Under the pieces are notes generated by a model. The model was given only the letters and a program-made list of their open reading frames with translations, did not search any database and was not told the origin of the DNA. Source: Massilia yuzhufengensis (GTDB lineage Bacteria; Pseudomonadota; Gammaproteobacteria; Burkholderiales; Burkholderiaceae_D). From it: a stretch of DNA of 64,000 bases. Within the stretch, counting starts at the first letter, position 1, and the number at the start of each line of letters is the position of its first letter. Position numbers and translations under genes: made by a program. The DNA lies in assembly GCF_900112225.1 (NCBI RefSeq), contig NZ_FOLD01000002.1:62001-126000 (forward strand), written 5' to 3'. Of the stretch, positions 17,755 to 25,991 are shown in pieces.

Positions 17755-18603
17755 CTAGCGCTGCATGACGCCGCGCATCCGCAGTTCGGTGTGGCCAAAA
17801 TCCATCATCTTCCAGCGCCCGCCCCAGGTCAGGCCAAGCGATTCCGCCACTTCCCCGTACAGCTGGTAGCCGCGCATGGCCCATGGATCTTTCTCGGAGA
17901 TGACGAGCTTGCCGTCGCGCAGGAAGGCGCAGTCGGCCGCCAGCCCGTACTGGTGCCAGCTCTGGAAGGCGCGCGCATTGGTGACGTGGCTGCCGGCGCT
18001 GGCCAGTTCATCCTGGCGCGCGGGGCTGCGGTAGCCTTCCAGCAGCGCCATGTCGTAGCCGTGCTTTTCCTTCATGATCTTGAAGGCCAGCAGCAGGCGC
18101 TGGTTGAAGTCCGGATGCAGCAGGCCCCAGTTGCGGCTGGCGCTCACCAGCAGCGGGCGCACCAGCTCCACCTCGCCGGTGGTGAACACGCTGGGCGGCA
18201 GCGCGCTGGGCGGCGCCAGGCGCTCGCCCTGCAGCAGGGCCGCCACCTGGACGTCCGGCATGGCGGTGCCGCCTTCGTACACGGGCAGCATGGCGGGACT
18301 GCTCAGGGCCAGCGCCAGCAGCGAGGGGATCAGGACCGCCGGCACGCCGATGGCGCAGGCGATCCGGTGCCGCCGCACGAAGCGCACGATGCTGCCCTGG
18401 ACGTCGCGCGGGACGCTGCCGCGCACCGCGCCGCTGTAGCGGCTGCCCGCGATCTGCCAGCCGAGCGCGCGCTGCGACAGGCGCTGGCGCAGCGCGCCCA
18501 GTCCGCGCGCGACGAAGGCACGGCCGTTCGGGAACAGGGCAAGCCAGATCGCACACGAGGCGAGACAAAAGTACAGAAGGGCGAGAAAAATCAGCACCGG
18601 CAC
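17755..18603 (-). CDS. tagX: TagX-like peptidoglycan endopeptidase (M15 family)
   Basis: The 282-residue protein has two membrane segments (about 2-22 and 83-101) and a C-terminal M15 metallopeptidase domain. Probable zinc and catalytic residues are His217, Asp224 (SWHQYGLAAD) and His271 (DFGHTEL). M15 enzymes cleave peptidoglycan stem peptides. The same architecture and a T6SS location are known for Acinetobacter TagX, an L,D-endopeptidase thought to open the cell wall for T6SS assembly. It lies 98 bp upstream of tssM on the same strand, which supports that role. A general D-Ala-D-Ala carboxypeptidase is the alternative. Confidence 0.8.
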   Translation of the reverse strand: MPVLIFLALLYFCLASCAIWLALFPNGRAFVARGLGALRQRLSQRALGWQIAGSRYSGAVRGSVPRDVQGSIVRFVRRHRIACAIGVPAVLIPSLLALALSSPAMLPVYEGGTAMPDVQVAALLQGERLAPPSALPPSVFTTGEVELVRPLLVSASRNWGLLHPDFNQRLLLAFKIMKEKHGYDMALLEGYRSPARQDELASAGSHVTNARAFQSWHQYGLAADCAFLRDGKLVISEKDPWAMRGYQLYGEVAESLGLTWGGRWKMMDFGHTELRMRGVMQR

Positions 18604-18656
18604 CTCCGAGATTGTTTCTAATCAGAATTGGGAGAACCAATCTTAGGAGTAATACC

Positions 18657-19448
18657 GTGCGGCCTACAGACGAAAATCAACCTGCGTCCATGCGTCCGAA
18701 CCTGATGTCGCCGCGCCGCACCAGCGGCGAAGACAGCATCCTGGCGATGCTCGAGCGGGATCCGGCGCGCAAGCGCGGCAGCGGCCGGTCCGCCGCACGG
18801 CTGGCCTGGTATGGCGGTGGGGCGGCAATGGCGCTGGCGCTGGTGGGCGCGCTGGTCTGGCTGGCGGCGAACAACGACGGCATGCGCCCGAATGCCCAGG
18901 AGATGGCGCTGGCCGAAGCCGGCAAGGCGGCCCAGCAGCAGCCGGCGGGCGTGGCCCTGATCCAGGTCGCCATGGCCCCACCCGCGCTCGAGCTCCGGCG
19001 AACCAGCGCCGCGGTCATCGTCGACCAGGCGCCTCCTCCGGATGGCGTGCCGCCATTGCGCCTGCTCAAGCCGGCGCCGCCAAAAGCGGCGGCGCCGGCC
19101 AGGGTTCCGGCGCCGGATGCGCTCCCGGCCCGTCCCCTCGCGAAAACGGCTGCGCCGCCCCGTCCGGCGCCAGCGCCCGCCCCTGCAGCGAAACAGGCTG
19201 CCCGCCCGGCCCCGGCGCCGGCGCGCGTCAAACCGGTGCTGGCGGCAAAAAACACCAATCGACCGGGCCAGGCGAAGGCCCAGCGCGGCACGCCGCCTGT
19301 GAAGGCGGCCGACGGCGCGCCCGACGCCGACGTCGCCCTGATCTCGGCTGTGATCCTGCATGCCAACGGCCACGCCCCGGAAGGCTCGCAAATGACCGAG
19401 CTGCTGTGCCCGAACAATGCCTGCCAGTCCAAGCCGGCGCAGCAATAG
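18657..19448 (+). CDS. Pro/Ala-rich single-pass membrane protein, unknown
   Basis: The 263-residue product has a cytoplasmic N-terminus of about 45 residues and one membrane helix (about 50-72). A long proline/alanine-rich, probably periplasmic linker (about 125-215) leads to a short C-terminal segment with two cysteines (LLCPNNACQ). The start is GTG at 18657 because TAGGAG sits seven bases upstream; an ATG at 18612 lacks a site. It is divergent from tagX. I recognise no family. The linker looks like that of wall-spanning proteins such as TonB, but no TonB C-terminal domain is present. Confidence 0.6.
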   Translation: MRPTDENQPASMRPNLMSPRRTSGEDSILAMLERDPARKRGSGRSAARLAWYGGGAAMALALVGALVWLAANNDGMRPNAQEMALAEAGKAAQQQPAGVALIQVAMAPPALELRRTSAAVIVDQAPPPDGVPPLRLLKPAPPKAAAPARVPAPDALPARPLAKTAAPPRPAPAPAPAAKQAARPAPAPARVKPVLAAKNTNRPGQAKAQRGTPPVKAADGAPDADVALISAVILHANGHAPEGSQMTELLCPNNACQSKPAQQ

Positions 19449-19518
19449 CGTGGCGAAAAGCCACCACCAGCGCCGAAAAACCGGGATAGTGCTGGGTGGT
19501 TGATGCCCAAAGGCCTTA

Positions 19519-19538
19519 TACTGTACATAAGCACAGTA
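19519..19538. promoter_or_regulatory. LexA (SOS) operator
   Basis: The 20-bp element TACTGTACATAAGCACAGTA matches the LexA consensus CTGT-N8-ACAG with flanking TA on both sides, 12 bp upstream of the VRR-NUC start codon. TATACT (19517-19522) is a candidate -10 box inside it, so LexA binding would block the promoter. The two genes downstream should therefore be induced by DNA damage. Confidence 0.85.
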
Positions 19539-19550
19539 TGGCCTCACGAC

Positions 19551-21221
19551 ATGATCCGGGTTCTGGAAAACGAGTTTTATTATCTGGACAATTTCCAGCG
19601 CGTCCTTGATTGGATAGGCGAGCGGTATCGCGACCTGCTCGGAGACGACGAGCTCGCCTTCCTGGCCGCCTTCCCCCAGTTGCCGCACAATGCGCGCGCC
19701 CTGTTCGTTCGCATGGTCATGCGCAAGGGAAATTTGTTCCGCGCCAGTAAGCTGGTGTACGCCGAAATCGGCTGCCCGGTCGAAGCATCACACCACCTGC
19801 TCGGCACCGGCTGGGTGCAGGCCAACCCGGCCCTCACCCTGGACGAACTGTTCGAGCTGCTGTCCAAGCCCGAGATCGCCGACGCCTTCCGTCCCCATTT
19901 GCAGTCGGCGCAGCAGAAGAGCGCGCGCAAGGGCGAGCAGCTGGAAGCCCTGCGTGCGCAATTCGGCGACAGCCGCCCCTTCCTCGACTGGTACGAAGGC
20001 TGCGCCGACGTGGCCCTGCGCATCCTGGTCAAGCCGCTGTGCGACCGCCTGCGCCTGATCTTCTTCGGCAACCTGCACCAGGACTGGACCGAATTCGTGC
20101 TGTCCGACCTCGGCATGTTCCGCTACGAGCAGGTCGAGATCTCGCAGGCCTCGCGCGGTTTCCGCTCGCGCGGCGACGTCGACCATTACCTGCTGCTGCA
20201 CGCCTGCAAGGAGCGCTTCGCCGCCGGCGAGCCGCTCGACGAGGTGGCGGCCGACCTGCCCTCGCATGCCTTCGACAACGACTGGCTGGTGAGCCGGCGC
20301 GAGAAGCTGCTGTTCCAGATCGGCCAGCAATACGAAAAACTCAAGGACTGGGACAAGGCCCATGGCGTGTATGCGCGCTGCCGCTTCCCCGGCGCGCGCG
20401 GGCGCGCGATCCGCGTGCTGGAAAAGCACGAGCGCTTCGGCGAAGCCTTTGCCCTGCTCACCCAGGCCCAGGCCGCGCCGGAAAGCGAAGCCGAACGCCA
20501 GCACCTGGCCCGCATCGGCCCACGCCTGGCGCGCCGCCTCGGCCACCCGCGCCTGGCCGCGCGCCGCGCGCCCGGCGTCGAGCGCCTCGACCTGAGCCTG
20601 CCGATGCCCCCTGCCGGCTGGTGGGTCGAAGGCGTGGTGCGCGATCACCTGGCGCGCGAGGACGCGCCCGTGTTCTACGTCGAAAACGCGCTGGCCAATT
20701 CCCTGTTCGGGCTGCTGTGCTGGCAGGCCATCTTCACGGCCATTCCTGGCGCCTTCTTCCACCCCTTCCACCGCGGCCCAGCCGATTTGTACAGTGCCGA
20801 CTTCCACCACCGCCGCGAAGCCGAGTTCGCGGCCTGCCTGGACCAGCTCGACGACGGCCGCTACCGCGACACCATCCGCCGCAATTTCGCCGACAAGGCC
20901 GGCATCTCCTCACCCTTTGTCTGGTGGGAGACGCTGGGCGCCGACCTGCTGGAACTGGCCCTGGCCTGCATCCCGGCGGCCCACCTGCGCAAGTGGTGCG
21001 AACGGATCCTGGTCGACGTCAAGGCCAACCGTACCGGTTTCCCCGACCTGATCCAGTTCTGGCCCGCCGAGCAGCGCTACACGATGATCGAAGTCAAGGG
21101 CCCGGGCGACCGCCTGCAGGACAACCAGCTGCGCTGGATCGAGTACTGCGGCGCACACCAGATGCCGGTGACGGTCTGCTACCTGCAGTGGGAGCACGCG
21201 GCTGGACAGGAAGCGGCTTGA
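19551..21221 (+). CDS. FAN1-like VRR-NUC domain nuclease, SOS-controlled
   Basis: The 556-residue protein has helical N-terminal and TPR-like regions and a C-terminal VRR-NUC domain. The catalytic triad is visible as Asp499, Glu514 and Lys516 (GFPDL ... IEVKGPGD), with the same 15-residue Asp-Glu spacing as human FAN1 (Asp960, Glu975, Lys977). FAN1 nucleases cut branched DNA and take part in interstrand crosslink repair. The ATG at 19551 is chosen because an upstream ATG at 19500 lies above the LexA box and -10 element; the leader is short and has no clear ribosome site. The stop overlaps the start of the helicase gene. Confidence 0.85.
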   Translation: MIRVLENEFYYLDNFQRVLDWIGERYRDLLGDDELAFLAAFPQLPHNARALFVRMVMRKGNLFRASKLVYAEIGCPVEASHHLLGTGWVQANPALTLDELFELLSKPEIADAFRPHLQSAQQKSARKGEQLEALRAQFGDSRPFLDWYEGCADVALRILVKPLCDRLRLIFFGNLHQDWTEFVLSDLGMFRYEQVEISQASRGFRSRGDVDHYLLLHACKERFAAGEPLDEVAADLPSHAFDNDWLVSRREKLLFQIGQQYEKLKDWDKAHGVYARCRFPGARGRAIRVLEKHERFGEAFALLTQAQAAPESEAERQHLARIGPRLARRLGHPRLAARRAPGVERLDLSLPMPPAGWWVEGVVRDHLAREDAPVFYVENALANSLFGLLCWQAIFTAIPGAFFHPFHRGPADLYSADFHHRREAEFAACLDQLDDGRYRDTIRRNFADKAGISSPFVWWETLGADLLELALACIPAAHLRKWCERILVDVKANRTGFPDLIQFWPAEQRYTMIEVKGPGDRLQDNQLRWIEYCGAHQMPVTVCYLQWEHAAGQEAA

Positions 21222-23482
21222 GTTATACCGTCGCGGTCAGGGCGCTGTGCGAATTCACGGCCAAGCAGGGCGACCTCGACCTGCGCTTCACGCCCTCGCC
21301 CACCGCCCAGGAAGGCATCGCCGGCCACGCCGTCGTACAGGCTCGGCGTGGCGGCAACTACCAGGCCGAAGTGTCGCTGTCCGGCGACTGGGGCGAGTTG
21401 CACGTGCGCGGGCGCGCCGACGGTTACGACCCCGACCAGAACCTGCTCGAAGAGATCAAGACCCACCGCGGCAAATTCTCCGCGATTCCCGACAACCACC
21501 GCCACCTGCACTGGGCGCAGGTGCGCGTGTATGGCCACCTGCTGTGTCAGAAACTGGGGCTGGCGCAGGTCAACCTGGCCCTGGTCTACTACGATATCGG
21601 CAGCGGCCATGAAACGGTGCTGCGCGAGACCCAGGATGCGGCGTCGCTGTCCGCGTTCTTCGTGCAGCTGTGCGATCGCTTTTCAAGCTGGGCCGCACAG
21701 GAAGCGGCCCACCGCGCCGCCCGCGATGCGGCCCTTGGCGCCTTGCGCTTCCCGCATGCCGATTTCCGCCCCGGCCAGCGCGAGCTCGCCGAAAACATCT
21801 ACCGTGCCAATACGAGCGGGCGCTGCCTGCTGGCGCAGGCGCCGACCGGCATCGGCAAGACCGTCGGCAGCCTGTTCCCGGTGCTCAAAGCCATGCCATC
21901 GGCGCGCCTGGACAAGGTCTTTTTCCTGGCCGCCAAAACGCCGGGCCGGCGTCTGGCGCTGGACGCCGCCGCCACCTTGAGCGCGGGCGGCACGATCCCG
22001 CTGCGGGTGCTGGAACTGACGGCGCGCGACAAGGCGTGCGAGCATCCCGACAAGGCCTGCCACGGCGACGCCTGCCCGCTCGCCAAAGGTTTCTACGACC
22101 GCCTGCCCGCCGCCCGCTCGGCCGCCGCCCAGCTGTCGAACCTGGACCGCGAAGGCCTGCGCGAGGTCGCACTGGCGCACAACGTCTGCCCCTACTACCT
22201 GGGCAGCGAAATGGCGCGCTGGGCCGACCTGGTGGTGGGCGACTACAACTACTACTTCGACGGTGGCGCCATGCTCTACGCGCTGGCCCTGGCCAATGGC
22301 TGGCGCACCAGCGTGCTGGTCGACGAAGCCCACAATATGGTCTCGCGCGCGCGCTCGATGTACAGCGCGGAACTCGACCGCGCGAACCTGCGTGTCGCGC
22401 GCGCCAATGCGCCCGAGCTGGTGAAGAAAGCGCTGGAGCGCGTCGGCCGCGCCTGGACCGGCGTCGACAAGGACGCCCCCGCGCCCTACCAGGTGCTGGA
22501 CAAGCCGCCCGAAAAGCTGCTCGACGCGCTGCAGAACGCCACCAGCACCGTCAACGACTTCCTCGCCGACTTCCCCGGCCCGCTCGACCCCGACCTGCAG
22601 CGCTTCCACTTCGACGCGCTGGGTTTCCTGCGCCTGGCCGAATCCTTCGGCGAGCATTCGCTGTGCGACCTCGGGCGCCATGGCGTGCGCGACTCGACCA
22701 TCAGCATCCGCAACGTGGTGCCCGCCCCTTTCCTGGCGCCGCGCTTCGCGCTGGCCGGTTCGGTGACCCTGTTCTCGGCCACGCTCAGTCCCTGGCATTA
22801 TTTCTGCGACCTGCTGGGCATGCCGGCGGACACCGCCTGGGCCGACGTCGCCTCGCCGTTTACCGCCAGCCAGCTCGAGGTCCATGTCGCCGGCGGCATC
22901 TCGACCCGCTACCAGCACCGCGCCGCCTCGCTGGCGCCGATCGCCGACCTGGTGGCGCGCCAGTACGCGGACCGGGAAGGCAACTACCTGGCCTTCTTCA
23001 GCAGCTTCGACTACCTGGAACAGGTGCTGGCGCAGCTGCGCGAACGCCACCCGCAGGTGCCGGCCTGGCGCCAGGAACGCCGCATGAGCGAGCTGGAACG
23101 CGCCGCCTTCCTCGAGCGTTTCACGCTGAAGGGACGCGGGGTCGGCTTCGCGGTGCTGGGTGGCTCGTTTGGCGAAGGGATCGACCTGCCGGGCACGCGC
23201 CTGATCGGGGCCTTCGTGGCCACGCTCGGACTGCCCCAGGTGAACCCGGTGAACGAACAGCTGCGCGAGCGGATGCAGGCGATGTTCGGTGCGGGCTACG
23301 ACTACACTTACCTGTACCCGGGCATGCAGAAGGTGGTGCAGGCGGCCGGGCGCGTGATCCGCACCGAGGACGACCGCGGCGTGGTGTGGCTGATCGACGA
23401 CCGCTTCGGCAAGCCGGACGTGCGCGGCCTGCTGCCGGCGTGGTGGGACGTCGACAAGCGCTTTATCGCATCATCTCCCTGA
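21218..23482 (+). CDS. PD-(D/E)XK nuclease fused to XPD/DinG-type Fe-S helicase
   Basis: The 754-residue protein begins with a RecB/Cas4-like nuclease region whose active site is visible as Asp68, Glu79 and Lys81 (GRADGYD ... LEEIKTHRG). A superfamily 2 helicase follows: Walker A APTGIGKT (208-215), four cysteines suited to a 4Fe-4S cluster (274, 281, 286, 324), DEAH box (369-372) and motif VI QAAGRVIR near the end. XPD/DinG helicases unwind 5' to 3'. The start is TTG at 21218, overlapping the preceding stop as TTGA, with AGGAAG upstream; no ATG fits. It is cotranscribed with the FAN1-like gene behind a LexA box. Its end overlaps the convergent response regulator by 20 bp. Confidence 0.88.
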   Translation: MSYTVAVRALCEFTAKQGDLDLRFTPSPTAQEGIAGHAVVQARRGGNYQAEVSLSGDWGELHVRGRADGYDPDQNLLEEIKTHRGKFSAIPDNHRHLHWAQVRVYGHLLCQKLGLAQVNLALVYYDIGSGHETVLRETQDAASLSAFFVQLCDRFSSWAAQEAAHRAARDAALGALRFPHADFRPGQRELAENIYRANTSGRCLLAQAPTGIGKTVGSLFPVLKAMPSARLDKVFFLAAKTPGRRLALDAAATLSAGGTIPLRVLELTARDKACEHPDKACHGDACPLAKGFYDRLPAARSAAAQLSNLDREGLREVALAHNVCPYYLGSEMARWADLVVGDYNYYFDGGAMLYALALANGWRTSVLVDEAHNMVSRARSMYSAELDRANLRVARANAPELVKKALERVGRAWTGVDKDAPAPYQVLDKPPEKLLDALQNATSTVNDFLADFPGPLDPDLQRFHFDALGFLRLAESFGEHSLCDLGRHGVRDSTISIRNVVPAPFLAPRFALAGSVTLFSATLSPWHYFCDLLGMPADTAWADVASPFTASQLEVHVAGGISTRYQHRAASLAPIADLVARQYADREGNYLAFFSSFDYLEQVLAQLRERHPQVPAWRQERRMSELERAAFLERFTLKGRGVGFAVLGGSFGEGIDLPGTRLIGAFVATLGLPQVNPVNEQLRERMQAMFGAGYDYTYLYPGMQKVVQAAGRVIRTEDDRGVVWLIDDRFGKPDVRGLLPAWWDVDKRFIASSP

Positions 23483-24200
23483 CCCGCTGGTAGCCGCTGC
23501 GGCTGATCGGCAGCTTGACGCCATCCTTGAGCACCGCGCAGTAGTTGTCCTTGCTGGCCGGCTCGATGCGCGTGATCGCGCCGACGTTCACGATATAGGA
23601 TCGGTGGATGCGGATGAACACCTGCGGGTCGAGCTGGGCTTCCAGCTCGGACAGGCGCTGGTTCTTCAGGTAGGCTTTTCCACCCGCCGTCACCTGCACG
23701 TAATCGTCCTGCGCCTCGATGTAGTCGATGCTCGAGGCCGGCACCACATGCACCCGCGCGCCATCCTTGATCAGCACCCGTTCCAGGTAGCCGCGGCGCT
23801 GGGCCGCGTCCTGCACCACGGCTTCGAGCTGCGCCGCCTGGGCCGGCTGCGGCTGGCGGCTGCGCGCATGGTCCAGCGCCTGCGCCAGCCGCTCGCGGCT
23901 GAAGGGCTTGAGCAGGTAGTCGATCGCATGCACCTCGAAAGCCTTCAGCGCGAACTGGTCGTAGGCGGTGGCGAAGATGTAGTGCGGCTTGCTGCCCGCC
24001 AGCTCGACCACCTCGAAGCCGTCGAGCTTGGGCATCTGGATATCCAGGAATACCACCTCCGGCTCGAGCTCGCCGATGGCCTTGACCGCTTCGAAGCCGT
24101 TGGCGCACTCGCCCACGATCTCGACGTCGGGATGGTGGCCGAGGAATTCGCGCAGCAGCGCGCGCGCCAGGTGTTCGTCGTCGACGATCAGCACTCGCAT
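23463..24200 (-). CDS. LytTR-family response regulator
   Basis: The 245-residue protein has a receiver domain (about 1-120, phosphoacceptor Asp53 in VVFLDIQMPKLDG) and a C-terminal LytTR DNA-binding domain (about 145-243, with FIRIHRSYIVNV). Such regulators pair with LytS/AlgZ-type histidine kinases. The gene is last in a four-gene operon, four bases after the kinase stop, and is convergent with the helicase gene. Targets are unknown, but the two upstream genes suggest envelope stress. Confidence 0.92.
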   Translation of the reverse strand: MRVLIVDDEHLARALLREFLGHHPDVEIVGECANGFEAVKAIGELEPEVVFLDIQMPKLDGFEVVELAGSKPHYIFATAYDQFALKAFEVHAIDYLLKPFSRERLAQALDHARSRQPQPAQAAQLEAVVQDAAQRRGYLERVLIKDGARVHVVPASSIDYIEAQDDYVQVTAGGKAYLKNQRLSELEAQLDPQVFIRIHRSYIVNVGAITRIEPASKDNYCAVLKDGVKLPISRSGYQRVREMMR

Positions 24201-24204
24201 GGAA

Positions 24205-25281
24205 CTAGCCTTTCTCTTCCGTTTCCGCGGGCAGCACGAGGTCTACCCGGAACTTGTTGTCGTCGCGCGCCCAGTGCACGCTGCCTTCCCTGCCATAGGC
24301 CGCCGCCAGCCGCTGGCGCACATTCACCAGGCCGATGCCGCTGCCCGCCGTCCGCGTCCCGGCGTCGTCCGGGTCGGTGTCGTTCTCGACCCGGATGCGC
24401 AATAGCGACCCGGCCCGTTCGGCCACCACCGTGATGGTACCGCCTTCGAGCAGCTGGCCGATCCCGTGCTTGACCGCGTTCTCGACCAAAGGCTGCAGGA
24501 TCATCGGCGGCAGCAGGCATCCGCCGGCCCCTTCGCCCAGCCGGTGTTCAAAGGCCAGGCGCGGGCCGAAGCGCACCTGCTCGATCGCCAGGAAGCGCTC
24601 GGCCAGCTGCACTTCCTCGGTCAGCAGGACCTTGCGGTGGGCTTCCAGGCCGAGGGTCTGGCGGAAGAACCCGGCCAGCAGCAGGCTCATGTCGCGCGCC
24701 CGGCCCGCATCGATCGCGGTCAGCGCGCTGATGGAATTGAGGCTGTTGAACAGGAAGTGTGGGTCGATCTGGGTGCGCAGCATGCGCAGTTCGGCGTCCT
24801 GCGCCAGCAGGCGCGATTCCAGCTCGCGCGTCTCGGCGCGCCTGGCCCGTTCGAATTCCAGCGCCAGGTAGTGGGCCACCGCCGTCATCCAGTACAGCAG
24901 CACCCCGATCCCCAGCATCACCGCCACGAACGGGCGCGTCACCGCCAGCGCCTGGCCCTCGCCCAGCACCAGCCGGCACAGGGCCGCCCAGGCGCTGCCG
25001 GCGGCGCACCACAGCAGCGCCGCGGTCAGGGCGCTGAAGGCGAACACCGGCAGCACCGCGCGCAGGCTGCGCTGGGCCAGTGGATAGGCGCGGCACAGAT
25101 AGTAGGCGGAAAAGCCGCAGCCGATCGCGTAGCACAGCGTGAGGGGCAGCGCGAACAGCAGGCTGGCGCCGGGGCCGGCGCCGCTGCCCGCATGCACCAG
25201 CCCGGCGAGCAGCAGGCCCAGCATCAGCCAGGCCAGCAGGTAGAGCGCGATGCTGCGCCGCGCCCACAAGCCGCCATTCAT
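24205..25281 (-). CDS. LytS/YehU-type sensor histidine kinase
   Basis: The 358-residue kinase has four or so membrane helices (about 10-140) and no obvious periplasmic sensor domain. A coiled linker leads to a His_kinase domain with phosphoacceptor His175 in IDPHFLFNS and an HATPase region with NAVKHG and GSGIGLVN. The start ATG overlaps the stop of the LiaF-like gene (TGATG). It probably phosphorylates the adjacent LytTR regulator. Confidence 0.92.
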   Translation of the reverse strand: MNGGLWARRSIALYLLAWLMLGLLLAGLVHAGSGAGPGASLLFALPLTLCYAIGCGFSAYYLCRAYPLAQRSLRAVLPVFAFSALTAALLWCAAGSAWAALCRLVLGEGQALAVTRPFVAVMLGIGVLLYWMTAVAHYLALEFERARRAETRELESRLLAQDAELRMLRTQIDPHFLFNSLNSISALTAIDAGRARDMSLLLAGFFRQTLGLEAHRKVLLTEEVQLAERFLAIEQVRFGPRLAFEHRLGEGAGGCLLPPMILQPLVENAVKHGIGQLLEGGTITVVAERAGSLLRIRVENDTDPDDAGTRTAGSGIGLVNVRQRLAAAYGREGSVHWARDDNKFRVDLVLPAETEEKG

Positions 25282-25991
25282 CAGTTGCGCACTTCCACGC
25301 CGCCCATGATCGCGTAGCCGCGCACCACCAGGCGCTTGCTGCTGTCGGGCGGGGCGATGGTCTTCTCTTCGAAGCCGCCCATGATCGGCGTGCCCTGCAG
25401 GACGACGGTCCAGTCGGGCGGGCACTTGATGGTGACACCGCCCCAGAAGGCGAATACATTGATCACGGCCTCGCCCTGGATCGAGGAGTTGCGCATGTCG
25501 AGGGAGCAGCCGCCCAGCACCGCCGTTACTTCGCCGCCGCGGAAGTTCTGGGTCGTGATGCGGCGCTCGAAGCCGCCCAGGATGGCGGTGCACTCCACCA
25601 CGTCGCTGCCGCCGGTCATGCCGTCCTTGAGCGAGACCGCGGTGGCCAGGCGCGGCCCGGTGATCGCCTTGTACAGCACGAAGCCGCCGAAGCCGATCAG
25701 GAACACCGGCCACATGGTGCGCACGTTGAAGTCGATGATGTCCATCCGGTCCAGCAGCAGCAGCACGCCGATGCCGACGAAGGCGCTGCCCATCAGCTGC
25801 CCGCCGCGGGTCTGGGTGTCGCACAGCTTGACCGTGCCGATGACGATGAAGGCCATCGGCCAGAACGAGAAGGCGCGGTGCATGTCGAGGATGCCGAGGT
25901 TATCGAGCAGGAACAGCAGTCCCATCAGGATCACCAGGAGGCCCAGCACGACCTGGCTGGTCACGCCCTTGGACGAAAGATCATTTTTCAT
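25281..25991 (-). CDS. LiaF-like membrane protein (DUF5668 plus LiaF C-terminal domain)
   Basis: The 236-residue protein has four N-terminal membrane segments in two DUF5668-type hairpins (about 14-120). A soluble C-terminal beta-rich domain of the LiaF / cell-wall-active antibiotic response type follows, with repeated ILGGF, VLGGC and IMGGF motifs. In Firmicutes LiaF restrains a two-component system that senses cell-wall antibiotics. Here it is cotranscribed with a LytS-type kinase and LytTR regulator, so a similar inhibitory or sensory role is plausible but unproven. ATG at 25991 has GGAG eight bases upstream. Confidence 0.82.
   Translation of the reverse strand: MKNDLSSKGVTSQVVLGLLVILMGLLFLLDNLGILDMHRAFSFWPMAFIVIGTVKLCDTQTRGGQLMGSAFVGIGVLLLLDRMDIIDFNVRTMWPVFLIGFGGFVLYKAITGPRLATAVSLKDGMTGGSDVVECTAILGGFERRITTQNFRGGEVTAVLGGCSLDMRNSSIQGEAVINVFAFWGGVTIKCPPDWTVVLQGTPIMGGFEEKTIAPPDSSKRLVVRGYAIMGGVEVRN

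Noticed and set aside
19500..19550. Upstream start (ATG at 19500) for the FAN1-like gene
   Set aside because: It lies above the LexA box and the -10 candidate, so transcription would begin after it. The conserved part of the protein starts at 19551.
21218..23482. Cas3- or CRISPR-linked helicase-nuclease
   Set aside because: No cas genes or repeats are near it. Fe-S cysteines and motif order fit XPD/DinG, and the LexA box points to DNA repair.
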